Source: an uncultured Pseudomonadota bacterium (GTDB lineage: Bacteria > Pseudomonadota > Gammaproteobacteria > Ga0077536). From it: a DNA stretch of 64,000 bases. Location of the stretch: contig CAIKBL010000064.1 in the NCBI GenBank assembly GCA_903825645.1, forward strand, positions 1 through 64,000, read 5' to 3'. Positions within the stretch are counted from its first letter, which is position 1. The number at the start of each line of letters is the position of its first letter. Positions 22,242-31,012 of this stretch are shown one piece after another. Under the pieces are notes generated by a model. The model saw only the letters and a program-made list of their open reading frames with translations. It did no database searches and was not told the DNA's origin. The position numbers and the translations under genes are program-made.

Positions 22242-22616
22242 TCAGACGTTTCGCGTAAACCAAACCGCCAACCATTGGCCCTTCAACGCGAGAATTACGC
22301 CAAGCACGAGCGCAGGCCACACCATCGTCGTGCCAAGCCAGCGTGCGACCATGTAAAGCGCCACGCCGGTACAGGCTAACTTAGACATTTCCCCAACGAG
22401 AAACGTAGCCGCGGAGAACACCCTGACCTGAGATGCCCTCAGCCAAAGGTAGCCCGCTAGCGCTGCGTTTGGCACCACGACAGCGGCGCCCCCAGCGCCA
22501 AGCGAACGGGCGCAATTCGGACCCACCAGCAATGCTAGCAAGCTGGCGAGCACTATCACTCCGCTTTGCAACCCAATCGTTATCGGGAGCGCTTTGGTCC
22601 ACTTTGGCCGCGTCAT
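22242..22616 (-). CDS. atpI: ATP synthase assembly protein AtpI
   Basis: A small four-helix membrane protein (124 residues) at the head of the atp operon, thought to help c-ring assembly or Mg2+ supply. The frame is open upstream to 22697, but that codon lies within the predicted promoter. The start must therefore be downstream of about 22660, and ATG 22616 ([11 protein letters not shown]) fits. Confidence 0.85.
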   Translation of the reverse strand: MTRPKWTKALPITIGLQSGVIVLASLLALLVGPNCARSLGAGGAAVVVPNAALAGYLWLRASQVRVFSAATFLVGEMSKLACTGVALYMVARWLGTTMVWPALVLGVILALKGQWLAVWFTRNV

Positions 22617-22667
22617 CGGCAGCTCAAAGGCGTCTTGCCTTGCAGTGCAATATTGCAGGGGTGGCGG

Positions 22668-22697
22668 ATTGTAGTGAAATCTGTTTCCACCCGTCAA
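22668..22697 (-). promoter_or_regulatory. Sigma-70 type promoter of the atp operon
   Basis: The minus strand has TTGACG (22692-22697), 18 bp, then TACAAT (22668-22673). Transcription should start near 22660, giving a leader of about 44 nt before atpI. It lies in the gap after parB, so the atp operon need not depend on parAB transcription. Confidence 0.7.
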
Positions 22698-22751
22698 ATA
22701 CTCATCGCGATCAACGGGGACTGGCGCGGCATGGGAAGGCCCTCACGCGGG

Positions 22752-23615
22752 TCAGCGAATGTGCGCCAAGATGCCGTCAAGTTCGTCCAGCGAGTTATAA
22801 CGAATGATGAGTTCGCCACGCCCCTTGCGACGGTGCTTGATATTAACTGTAGCGCCGAGCCGTTCACCCAGATCTAACTCAAGTTTCGCGACGTCTGGAT
22901 TCGCCGGTGGCGCTGGCTCTGCCGTCGTACCACCGGCGAGCACCTGTCGCACTAGCGTTTCCGTCGCCCGCACTGAAAGCCCCCGTGCGGCCACCTGCGC
23001 GGCGAGACGCGCTTGGTCGATGACCGGCAACGCGAGAAGGGCCCTGGCGTGGCCCATTTCGATATTTCCTTCTTCGAGTAGATGCCGCGCCTCTGAACCC
23101 AACTCCAGTAAGCGCAGAAGGTTAGAAACAGCGGCGCGGGATCTGCCAATAGCATCCGCAACCTCTTGATGGGTCATGCCAAATTCGTTCAGAAGTCGCT
23201 GTAATGCCTGAGCTTCCTCCAGAGGATTCAATTGTTCGCGCTGGATGTTCTCGATAAGCGCGATACTCATCACGGTACGGTCAGGGACCATTCTGACAAT
23301 CGCGGGCAAATCTTGCAGTCCCGCCAGTTGGGCGGCGCGCCAACGACGTTCGCCGGCGATCAATTCATAGCGCCCGCTGTCACCCAGTGGTCGCACAAGG
23401 ATGGGCTGGACAATCCCTTGCGCCCGAATGGAATCGGCCAACTCCTGCAGCGCTTCCGGCCGCAGCGTGAGGCGCGGCTGGTATTTTCCGCGCTGAATGA
23501 GATCCACCGGCAACAAGCGCAGGCTGTCGCCCTGCTGCTCTTCTGGCGTTGGGCGCTCCGCACCAAACCCCAGCAGGGCATCCAACCCTCTTCCGAGCGC
23601 ACGTTTTTTATTCAC
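22752..23615 (-). CDS. parB: Chromosome partitioning protein ParB
   Basis: A CTP-dependent DNA clamp that loads at parS. The 287-residue protein has a RALGRGLDALLG N-terminus (ParA contact), the GERRWRA CTP-binding motif, ENIQREQLNPLEEA, a helix-turn-helix (MTHQEVADAIGRSRAAVSNLLRL) and a C-terminal dimer domain. No clear parS palindrome was seen in the window. Confidence 0.97.
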   Translation of the reverse strand: MNKKRALGRGLDALLGFGAERPTPEEQQGDSLRLLPVDLIQRGKYQPRLTLRPEALQELADSIRAQGIVQPILVRPLGDSGRYELIAGERRWRAAQLAGLQDLPAIVRMVPDRTVMSIALIENIQREQLNPLEEAQALQRLLNEFGMTHQEVADAIGRSRAAVSNLLRLLELGSEARHLLEEGNIEMGHARALLALPVIDQARLAAQVAARGLSVRATETLVRQVLAGGTTAEPAPPANPDVAKLELDLGERLGATVNIKHRRKGRGELIIRYNSLDELDGILAHIR

Positions 23616-23639
23616 GATGGCTAATTCCCCATTCCGAAG

Positions 23640-24428
23640 CTAGTCTGCAGCCGACGCGAGTCGGACTTCCTCACGCCGCAACATCTCACCCGCCAGCGCG
23701 AGATACGCGAGTGCACCACTCGAGGATTTGTCGTAGAGCAGGGCGGGAAGCCCATGACTGGGCGCCTCGGCTAACCGGACGTTCCGCGGAATAATCGTCC
23801 GGTAAACCTTCTCACCGAAATGCTGGAGAAGCTGCTGAGACACCTGGTTGGCGAGGTTGTTTCTGGGATCGAACATGGTACGGAGTAAGCCTTCTACCCT
23901 AAGATTGGGGTTTAGGACCCGCCTAATTTTCTCAACGGTTTCGAGTAGCGCGGAGATCCCCTCAAGGGCGAAATATTCGCATTGAGTAGGAATAATGACT
24001 GCCTGCGCAGCAACCAATGCGTTTACCGTCAGCATATTCAACGATGGCGGGCAATCGATGATGATATAGGCATATTCGTCTTGTACCGACTCAAGCGCCG
24101 CGCGAAGACGCAACTCCCGACCGAATTCATCCAGCAGTCCAACCTCCGCTCCGGTCAAATCCCCATTCCCGGGCAATAGGGTGTAACCGGCCTCGGGCGT
24201 ACGACAGGCCGCATCGCGAACCGCGACACCATTCAGCAGAACGTCGTAGCTGGAAAGCCGTAACTTACGCTTGTCCACGCCACTGCCCATTGTCGCGTTA
24301 CCCTGCGGATCGAGGTCCACCAACAGTACCGCGCGGCGCGTGGCTGCCAGCGATGCCGCGAGGTTTACGCTGGTAGTAGTCTTGCCGACTCCACCTTTCT
24401 GGTTAGCGATCGCGAAAACCTTAGCCAT
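23640..24428 (-). CDS. parA: Chromosome partitioning ATPase ParA (Soj)
   Basis: A Walker-type ATPase that positions ParB-bound origins. The deviant Walker A KGGVGKTT is at residues 11-18, and IIDCPPSLNMLTVNAL and the PTQCEYFALEG block follow. The length of 262 residues fits chromosomal ParA. It lies 24 bp upstream of parB. Confidence 0.97.
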   Translation of the reverse strand: MAKVFAIANQKGGVGKTTTSVNLAASLAATRRAVLLVDLDPQGNATMGSGVDKRKLRLSSYDVLLNGVAVRDAACRTPEAGYTLLPGNGDLTGAEVGLLDEFGRELRLRAALESVQDEYAYIIIDCPPSLNMLTVNALVAAQAVIIPTQCEYFALEGISALLETVEKIRRVLNPNLRVEGLLRTMFDPRNNLANQVSQQLLQHFGEKVYRTIIPRNVRLAEAPSHGLPALLYDKSSSGALAYLALAGEMLRREEVRLASAAD

Positions 24429-24498
24429 TCACACTACCGAGGGGGTTATGGGGAAATTCGAGAAGAATCCACAGGCGGAAAATTTGGCGTCCGCCGGC

Positions 24499-24520
24499 AG
24501 TGTGCCAATTATGGCACACT
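24499..24520. repeat. Perfect inverted repeat upstream of parA
   Basis: Two 9-bp arms, AGTGTGCCA and TGGCACACT, flank ATTA in the 122-bp gap between rsmG and parA. It lies 71 bp before the parA start. It has no T tract, so it may be a protein-binding operator or an RNA hairpin attenuating or protecting the downstream parAB message. Confidence 0.55.
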
Positions 24521-24550
24521 CCCGCCGGGCGACTAGCGTCGCGGGGCTAA

Positions 24551-25171
24551 CTACGGGCATGTTAGGACCACAAGATGTCGCGACCGCCAACCTACCACGT
24601 TTAATTCGTGGATCTGGCAATCCATTCCGTAGCCGGCCAGGGCACGCACTTCATCTGCTGGGTCTTGTCCTTTCATCGCGAACAACTGAGTCCCCGGCGC
24701 CTGTAGCGCCCGCGTTACCTGCACGAACGATGAAATCGAACCAAACGCCCGACAGATAATACCGTCTGGCCGCCGCGCCGGTTGCCAAGCTTCGACTCTG
24801 AAAGGAATCACCTCGACGTTAGACAGCCCCAGGGAGATACAGGCCTGCGCCAAAAATCGCGCCCGCTTTGCGCGTGGTTCGACTAGCGAAACAAAGAGCC
24901 CCGGCCTGACGCACGCGAGCACCAAGCCGGGCAGGCCCGCTCCGCTGCCTAAATCAGCCAAGGTCGTTTCCGGAATAAACGATAGTACGGATAGACAGTC
25001 AGCGAGGTGCTTAGCGATAAATTCGTCAGCTGAATCAACCCCAATGAGATTGGTGATTCGATTCCATTTGAGAACCAGCTCGACATAGCGCGCAAGCAGC
25101 GTCTGCTGGGACGCTGTAAGGGCCACATTGACACTCTCCCCCGCGACCCGTACAGCGTTCCGCAGATCCAC
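24551..25171 (-). CDS. rsmG: 16S rRNA (guanine-N7) methyltransferase RsmG
   Basis: Methylates G527 of 16S rRNA with SAM. The 206-residue protein has the N-terminal LARYVELVLKWNRITNLIG, the SAM-binding motif LADLGSGAGLPGLVLA, and VEPRAKRARFL. It follows mnmG by 12 bp, the classical gidA-gidB order. Confidence 0.96.
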   Translation of the reverse strand: MDLRNAVRVAGESVNVALTASQQTLLARYVELVLKWNRITNLIGVDSADEFIAKHLADCLSVLSFIPETTLADLGSGAGLPGLVLACVRPGLFVSLVEPRAKRARFLAQACISLGLSNVEVIPFRVEAWQPARRPDGIICRAFGSISSFVQVTRALQAPGTQLFAMKGQDPADEVRALAGYGMDCQIHELNVVGWRSRHLVVLTCP

Positions 25172-25183
25172 TGAAATTTGCGC

Positions 25184-27088
25184 TCAGCCCACTGCCGCTG
25201 CGCTAGCGGTTCGCCGCTTGAGATGCACGAGGAGAAGAGAGATCGCTGCCGGTGTAATCCCTGAAATGCGCGCGGCGAGCCCCACTGTATGGGGCCTGTA
25301 GCGAGCAAGTTTCGTAACTATTTCGTTAGATAATCCGCGCACGGACGCGTAGTCGAAATCCACGGGCAGTCGCGTATCTTCGTGTCGTCTGGCGTGGGCA
25401 ATTTCTTCATCTTGCCTGGAAAAATACCCGCAATACCGCGCATGTATTTCGAGTTGTTCAATGACCGCCGGATCGTCAACCCCACTCCCGGCCGCGGGCA
25501 AACGCATCAACGTCGCATAATCAATTTCCGGACGCCGCAACAAATCAGCGAGGCTTTGTTCTTTGCGCAATGCTTGCCCGAGGATAGGGATAGCAACCTC
25601 GGCAGGCACCCGGTCTGGCGTCACCCAAGTCTCCTCCAATCGGACTTGTTCAGTTTCGAAGAGTTGCCGTTTGTGCGAAAAACATGCCCACCGGGCATCC
25701 GTAACAAGCCCGAGTTTCCGACCATGCTCGGTCAGACGCAGGTCGGCGTTGTCTTCCCGCAAGCGCAAACGATATTCAGCCCGACTGGTAAACATGCGAT
25801 AGGGCTCGGTAGTGCCACGCGTAACGAGATCATCGATCAAAACGCCAATATAGGCTTCCTGTCGTCGAGGATACCACGGCGCTTCCTCGCGAACCCGGAG
25901 GGCTGCATTAATCCCCGCAACTAACCCCTGTGCAGCCGCCTCCTCATACCCGGTAGTGCCGTTGATTTGTCCGGCAAAAAATAGGCCTTGAATAGATTTC
26001 GTTTCCAACCAAGGGGTAATCTCCCGCGGGTCGAAATAGTCGTACTCAATCGCGTATCCCGGTCGCGTGATATGCGCGGCCTCGAACCCTTTAATCGAGC
26101 GAACTAACGCTAACTGAATATCAAAGGGGAGGCTGGTCGAGATCCCGTTGGGATACACCTCGCGCGTCTCCAAGCCTTCTGGCTCGATGAAGATCTGGTG
26201 TGCCGCACGATCCGCAAAGCGCATCACCTTATCTTCAATGGACGGGCAGTATCGCGGGCCCGTACTTTCGATCTGCCCGTTATACATCGGTGACCGATCG
26301 ATCCCACGGCGGATAATTTCGTGCGTCCGATCATTGGTGTGGGTGATATGGCAGACAGTCTGCAAAGGATGATCACTGGCAGCCCCCAGAAAGGAGAACA
26401 CCGGAACTGGCTGGTCTCCCGCTTGGATTTCAAGCGCGGCGTAGTCGATGGTGTTCCCGTCGATTCGCGGTGGTGTACCTGTCTTAAGGCGACCAACAGG
26501 TAACTGGCGTTCGCGTAATCGCTGCGACAGCCGATTGGCTGGGGGCTCACCTGCCCGTCCGGCGGGGTATTGGGCATCACCGACATGGACCAATCCACCT
26601 AGGAACGTCCCGACTGTGAGCACCACCGTAGCCGCCCGGAACGTCAGACCCATCTGAGTCACCACGCCGCACACCCGGTCCCCTTCGACAAGCAAATCGT
26701 CTACCGCTTGTTGGAATATCGCGAGATGGGGCTGAGTTTCCAACGCCTTGCGGATAAAAGCCCGATAACGACCCCGATCAATCTGCGCCCGGGTCGCCCG
26801 CACCGCAGGTCCCTTGCTGGCGTTCAACCTGCGAAAATGGATGCCACAGTGGTCGGCCGCTACGGCCATGATGCCCCCGAGCGCATCGATTTCTCTGACC
26901 AAATGGCCCTTGCCAATGCCGCCAATCGCCGGATTGCAGGACATCGCACCAAGCGTCTCGATGCTGTGCGTCAGTAGCAGCGTATGGGCCCCCATGCGCG
27001 CGCTGGCAAGCGCCGCTTCGGTCCCCGCGTGACCACCTCCCACCACAATGACGTCAAAAGATTCTGGATAGTTCATAAACCCGGACAT
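25184..27088 (-). CDS. mnmG: tRNA uridine 5-carboxymethylaminomethyl modification enzyme MnmG
   Basis: An FAD enzyme that with MnmE modifies wobble U34. The Rossmann motif [12 protein letters not shown], the [20 protein letters not shown] signature and DDLVTRG are present. At 634 residues it has the family length. Two starts are possible. ATG 27088 has AAAGG about 10 nt upstream. ATG 27076 (MNYPESFDV) aligns better with homologues. mnmE is not next to it. Confidence 0.97.
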   Translation of the reverse strand: MSGFMNYPESFDVIVVGGGHAGTEAALASARMGAHTLLLTHSIETLGAMSCNPAIGGIGKGHLVREIDALGGIMAVAADHCGIHFRRLNASKGPAVRATRAQIDRGRYRAFIRKALETQPHLAIFQQAVDDLLVEGDRVCGVVTQMGLTFRAATVVLTVGTFLGGLVHVGDAQYPAGRAGEPPANRLSQRLRERQLPVGRLKTGTPPRIDGNTIDYAALEIQAGDQPVPVFSFLGAASDHPLQTVCHITHTNDRTHEIIRRGIDRSPMYNGQIESTGPRYCPSIEDKVMRFADRAAHQIFIEPEGLETREVYPNGISTSLPFDIQLALVRSIKGFEAAHITRPGYAIEYDYFDPREITPWLETKSIQGLFFAGQINGTTGYEEAAAQGLVAGINAALRVREEAPWYPRRQEAYIGVLIDDLVTRGTTEPYRMFTSRAEYRLRLREDNADLRLTEHGRKLGLVTDARWACFSHKRQLFETEQVRLEETWVTPDRVPAEVAIPILGQALRKEQSLADLLRRPEIDYATLMRLPAAGSGVDDPAVIEQLEIHARYCGYFSRQDEEIAHARRHEDTRLPVDFDYASVRGLSNEIVTKLARYRPHTVGLAARISGITPAAISLLLVHLKRRTASAAAVG

Positions 27089-27091
27089 TTA

Positions 27092-27187
27092 TTACAGACC
27101 TTTGAGTGTCGGAATGGGAGCCCCGTAAGGATAACCGGCCTGTGCGCTGCGACCAACCATCACCTCCGGCCACGGCATGGTTTTCAT
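27092..27187 (-). CDS. Possible 31-residue leader ORF before mnmG
   Basis: An ATG-to-TAA open frame ends 3 bp before the mnmG ATG at 27088. The predicted peptide is hydrophobic and rich in proline and glycine (begins MKTMPWPEVM). The upstream purine stretch AAAAAAGA is a weak ribosome binding site. I do not recognise it, and it may be chance. If real, the position suggests translational coupling to mnmG. Confidence 0.25.
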   Translation of the reverse strand: MKTMPWPEVMVGRSAQAGYPYGAPIPTLKGL

Positions 27188-27429
27188 TCTTTTTTAACTC
27201 GGCCACTCGCTTTTTGGTGTCCGCGGGCGCACCGTAACGTGCCCGATTTGCCTCGAAACTGACTGGCGCCGCCGGGGTTGACGGACCCGAATCGCTGTGG
27301 AAAATTGCGTCCGTTCTCGGCGCGCCCGCTCAATCGACGACCCTGATTGTCAGTGCCGTACCGTAAATCGTGCGACCTCGCTGAGTTCGCTTGTCGCCGC
27401 TCATGCTCATCATTTCGAAGGAAGAGAAC
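27188..27429. other. mnmG / ABC-cassette divergent intergenic region
   Basis: No gene is supported in this divergent gap. It includes the candidate promoter at 27278-27305. One TGTGGAAAA (27296-27304) is one base off a DnaA box, and no cluster of such boxes marks an origin here. Confidence 0.4.
27278..27305 (+). promoter_or_regulatory. Candidate promoter of the ABC/GldG/DUF4340 cassette
   Basis: TTGACG at 27278-27283 and GAAAAT at 27300-27305, 16 bp apart. The -35 is good and the -10 only partial. The leader would be about 118 nt. The strong ribosome binding site GAAGGAAGAG sits just before the first gene. Confidence 0.4.
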
Positions 27430-28404
27430 ATGGAGAATCTGATCGAAGTCTCGAACCTGCGAAAGCAATTCGGTCGCTTGGTAGCCGTGGACGGCGTCTC
27501 TTTGACGATTCGCCGGGGGGATGTTTTGGGATTTCTCGGACCGAATGGCGCCGGAAAATCGACCACCATGAAGATGATAACGGGGTTTTTAACGCCGACT
27601 AGCGGCACCATCAAAGTTTGCGGCACAAACCTCGCCACCGCCCCCTTGGCCGCTAAAGCGCGCATCGGTTACCTACCAGAGGGCGCCCCCGCCTACAGCG
27701 ACATGACCCCGGCCAGCTTCCTAGATTTTATCGCCGATATCCGTGGCCTGAATCGAGCGACAAAAGTCGCCAGAATCCGGGAGGTCGTGGCCCGCATCCA
27801 CCTCGAAGGGGTACTCACACAGTCCATTGATACGTTATCGAAAGGCTTCAAACGCCGCGTTGGACTCGCTCAGGCGATCCTGCATGACCCTGACATCTTA
27901 ATCATGGATGAACCGACCGACGGGCTGGACCCCAATCAAAAACATGAAGTCCGAACACTAATCCGGGAAATGGCGCCAACTAAAGGCATCATTATTTCGA
28001 CGCACAATCTCGAGGAAGTCGACGCCGTCTGCACAAAGGCCGTCATCATCGCAAATGGTCGTCTGCTCTTCACAGGGTCGCCTAGCGAACTGGAGGCACG
28101 GTCACGCTACCATAACGCGGTAACCCTCGGCGTCGACCCTGCACAGGCCGAGGAAATTGCCGCCGATCTGCGCGCACTGCCGCAAATCGCAGCCGTCGAC
28201 GTAGTTAGCCGAGCGACGGGCAGCACGTTTCTAACCGCAATACCCAAAGATCAAAAGCCACTATTTGCCTTGGTCCAACAGTTCATCATCGATCAAAAAT
28301 GGTCTGTCCGCGAAATGTTTGTGGAAAATGGTCGCCTTGACGAAGTCTTTCGATCGATCACCACCAACGTCATCCGCCATAGCGTGGAGGAGAATCTCTC
28401 GTGA
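27430..28404 (+). CDS. ABC transporter ATPase (GldA/CcmA-like)
   Basis: The nucleotide-binding subunit of an ABC-2 type system. Walker A is GPNGAGKST, the ABC signature region is TLSKGFKRRVGLAQA (degenerate LSGGQ), and Walker B is ILIMDEPTDGLDPNQ. A C-terminal regulatory-type region (about residues 225-325) follows. ATG 27430 is chosen because GAAGGAAGAG lies just upstream. Its stop overlaps the permease start (GTGA). Confidence 0.9.
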   Translation: MENLIEVSNLRKQFGRLVAVDGVSLTIRRGDVLGFLGPNGAGKSTTMKMITGFLTPTSGTIKVCGTNLATAPLAAKARIGYLPEGAPAYSDMTPASFLDFIADIRGLNRATKVARIREVVARIHLEGVLTQSIDTLSKGFKRRVGLAQAILHDPDILIMDEPTDGLDPNQKHEVRTLIREMAPTKGIIISTHNLEEVDAVCTKAVIIANGRLLFTGSPSELEARSRYHNAVTLGVDPAQAEEIAADLRALPQIAAVDVVSRATGSTFLTAIPKDQKPLFALVQQFIIDQKWSVREMFVENGRLDEVFRSITTNVIRHSVEENLS

Positions 28405-29135
28405 AAAAGCTTTTGACGCTCATGTGCCGCGAATTTGCTGGCTACTTTGCCACACCTGTCGCCTATGTCTTTATCGTAATTTTTCTATTCCTGACTGGCA
28501 TTTTTACTTTTTACGTCGGCGGTTTTTACGAACGAAATCAAGCTGATCTCGAGCCGTTTTTCCGTTACCTGCCTTGGTTATACATGCTATTGATCCCCGC
28601 TATTTCTATGCGCCTGTGGTCAGAAGAGCGCAAGTCGGGAACGATTGAATTATTGATGACGCTGCCGATTTCTCTCATGGACGCCGTACTCGGCAAATTT
28701 TTCGCCGCGTGGTTATTTACTGCTCTTGCACTAACGCTGACTTTTCCACTGTGGCTGACCGTTAATTATCTCGGCGAACCTGACAATGCCGTTATCGCCG
28801 GCGGCTATTTGGGAAGTCTCCTCATGGCCGGAGGATTCCTAGCGATTGGTTCCTGCGTCTCTGCATTGACGAAAAATCAAGTGATCGCCTTTGTAACTAG
28901 CTTCGTCATCTGTTTTGCTTTCAATCTGAGTGGCTTTCCGATCGTCCTCGATTTCTTCCACGGGTGGGCACCTCATGCCGTTATCGACACGATTAGCTCG
29001 TTCAGTTTTTTAACACACGCCAATTCGATACAAAAAGGCGTGCTTGATCTACGCGACGTTATCTACTTTGTTTCCCTGATAGGGGTTTTTCTTTACGCCA
29101 ACATGTTGGCTATCGACGTCAAAAAAGGCAGCTAG
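28401..29135 (+). CDS. ABC-2 type permease
   Basis: A 244-residue inner-membrane protein with about six membrane helices. The EERKSGTIELLMTLPI segment is typical of ABC-2 (NosY/GldF-like) permeases. The GTG start overlaps the ATPase stop, and the GldG-like gene starts 2 bp after its end. All four genes of this cassette are therefore likely one operon. Confidence 0.88.
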   Translation: MKKLLTLMCREFAGYFATPVAYVFIVIFLFLTGIFTFYVGGFYERNQADLEPFFRYLPWLYMLLIPAISMRLWSEERKSGTIELLMTLPISLMDAVLGKFFAAWLFTALALTLTFPLWLTVNYLGEPDNAVIAGGYLGSLLMAGGFLAIGSCVSALTKNQVIAFVTSFVICFAFNLSGFPIVLDFFHGWAPHAVIDTISSFSFLTHANSIQKGVLDLRDVIYFVSLIGVFLYANMLAIDVKKGS

Positions 29136-29137
29136 TC

Positions 29138-30997
29138 ATGAATAGAAGCCAACATATTTTTTTCACTCTGGCCGCTTTTTTGGTTTTTTTTGGCATCAAC
29201 ATCGTTGCGAACCAGACACTCACCGGAGTTAGAATTGACTTCACCAGCGGGCGACTCTTCACGTTATCCGCGGGAAGTCGCGGCATTATTTCAAGAATCG
29301 ACGAACCCGTTACCTTGCGGCTCTATTTTTCGGCACGCCAGCTCGCAGACGTCCCGCAATTGCTCAACTACGGCAAACGAGTTCGCGACTTACTTGAAGC
29401 TTACGCGGCTGAAAGCAAAGGTAAGATAAAAATCCAAATCATTGACCCCGAGCCGTTTTCGGAGGCAGAGGATCAAGCGGTCGGTTACGGTGTTCAGCAA
29501 CTCCCGATCAGTGCCAATGGAGAGGTGGGATATCTCGGCCTAGTCGGAACAAATGCAGTCGATCAGGAAACACCGATTCCTTATCTCAATCCGGAACGTG
29601 AAGACGCCCTCGAGTATGAGATTACGAAGCTCATTTACAATTTGAACAACCCCAAAAAACGAGTGGTCGGTGTGTTGTCAGACTTGCCGGTTCTAGGCGG
29701 AAGCCCTGATCCGAAAACCGGTCAACCTACCAGTGGATGGATGAGCTTTGAACAATTAAAAGAGTTCTTTACGCTACGACTAGTTTCGAGAGATGTCGAT
29801 AAAATTGACCCGGATATTGATACCTTAATTCTCGTCCATCCGAAGGACCTGCCAGACAAGACACTGTATGCGCTAGACCAGTTCGTTCTAGGTGGCGGCA
29901 AGGCTATCGTATTTGTTGATCCAATGGCGGAAGAAGATCGCGCCGCACAAGATCCGAGCAATCCGATGGTGATGCCTAAAATCGATTCAGGGATGCCTAA
30001 GCTGTTCGAGAAGTGGGGGATCAGCATGGCACCGGACCAAATTGCCGGAGATCTCGATGCTGCTGTCCGTGTCACGGTGAATAGTAGCCGCGGCCCGCAG
30101 GAAGTGAATTATCTGCCCTGGCTCAGCCTTACCGATCTTCAATTGAATCGCGAAGATTTCGTTACGAGTCAATTGAAATCCGTGAATATGGGTGCAGCGG
30201 GGATCCTTGAACATCGGAAAGAGGCCAAAACGACGTTTACGCCGCTGCTGACCACGAGTCCTCATGCCGGGATTCTATCGCGAGACACCCTGATGTTCGT
30301 ACGCGATCCGGCTGCTCTCCTGCAGAATTTTAAAGCTAATAGATCAAATCTAACGCTTGCAGCGCGAATCTCTGGCATCGTGGAAACCGCGTTTCCCGAA
30401 GGCGCTCCGAAGGACGTGAAAGCCACCACGTCGCAACTGAAAATTTCCCCTAAGCCCATCAACGTCATTGTCGTTGCTGATACGGACGTTCTCGCTGATC
30501 GTTTCTGGGTCCGAGTGGAGCGCTTCCTCAACGTGCAGGTGCCCAAACCGTTCGCGAACAATGCCGATTTCCTTATTAATTCGGTAGATAATCTGGGGGG
30601 TAATGATGATCTCATCAGCTTGCGCAGTCGTGGGCATTATACGCGACCGTTCAAAGTCGTTGAGGCTATTCAGCGGGAAGCGGAGACGGCCTATCGCGAG
30701 CAGGAACAAGCCCTTCAGTCCAAACTCAAAGAGACAGAAACTAAATTACGGGAACTGCAGGCAAAACCCGCTGCCACGGGGGAAGCTCTCCTAACGGCGG
30801 AGCAGCGCAAAGAAATCGACGTATTCCGGGAGGAGCAGTTGAAAACGCGGAAGCAATTACGTGCCGTGCAGCATGCTTTGCAGAAAAACATTGAACACCT
30901 CGGTACCGTGCTGAAATTTGTCAATATTGGTGCTATCCCGCTACTGCTATCGTTGTTTGCGATAGGCGGTGTCGTTTTTCGTAGTCGCCGCGCGTAG
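29138..30997 (+). CDS. GldG-like ABC-associated protein
   Basis: A 619-residue protein of the GldG/ABC_transp_aux family. It has an N-terminal membrane helix (FFTLAAFLVFFGINIVANQ), a large periplasmic region with a thioredoxin-like or Rossmann-like fold (VTLRLYFS, RVVGVLSDLPVLGG), a coiled coil near residues 520-585, and a C-terminal helix (IGAIPLLLSLFAIGGVVFRSRR). In Bacteroidetes GldG works with GldA/GldF in gliding. Here no gliding genes are present, so the role is unknown. Confidence 0.85.
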   Translation: MNRSQHIFFTLAAFLVFFGINIVANQTLTGVRIDFTSGRLFTLSAGSRGIISRIDEPVTLRLYFSARQLADVPQLLNYGKRVRDLLEAYAAESKGKIKIQIIDPEPFSEAEDQAVGYGVQQLPISANGEVGYLGLVGTNAVDQETPIPYLNPEREDALEYEITKLIYNLNNPKKRVVGVLSDLPVLGGSPDPKTGQPTSGWMSFEQLKEFFTLRLVSRDVDKIDPDIDTLILVHPKDLPDKTLYALDQFVLGGGKAIVFVDPMAEEDRAAQDPSNPMVMPKIDSGMPKLFEKWGISMAPDQIAGDLDAAVRVTVNSSRGPQEVNYLPWLSLTDLQLNREDFVTSQLKSVNMGAAGILEHRKEAKTTFTPLLTTSPHAGILSRDTLMFVRDPAALLQNFKANRSNLTLAARISGIVETAFPEGAPKDVKATTSQLKISPKPINVIVVADTDVLADRFWVRVERFLNVQVPKPFANNADFLINSVDNLGGNDDLISLRSRGHYTRPFKVVEAIQREAETAYREQEQALQSKLKETETKLRELQAKPAATGEALLTAEQRKEIDVFREEQLKTRKQLRAVQHALQKNIEHLGTVLKFVNIGAIPLLLSLFAIGGVVFRSRRA

Positions 30998-31012
30998 CCG
31001 GAGGTTGTTTCC

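Noticed and set aside
27290-27310. TGTGGAAAA as an origin DnaA box
   Set aside because: A single imperfect box with no cluster or AT-rich unwinding region.
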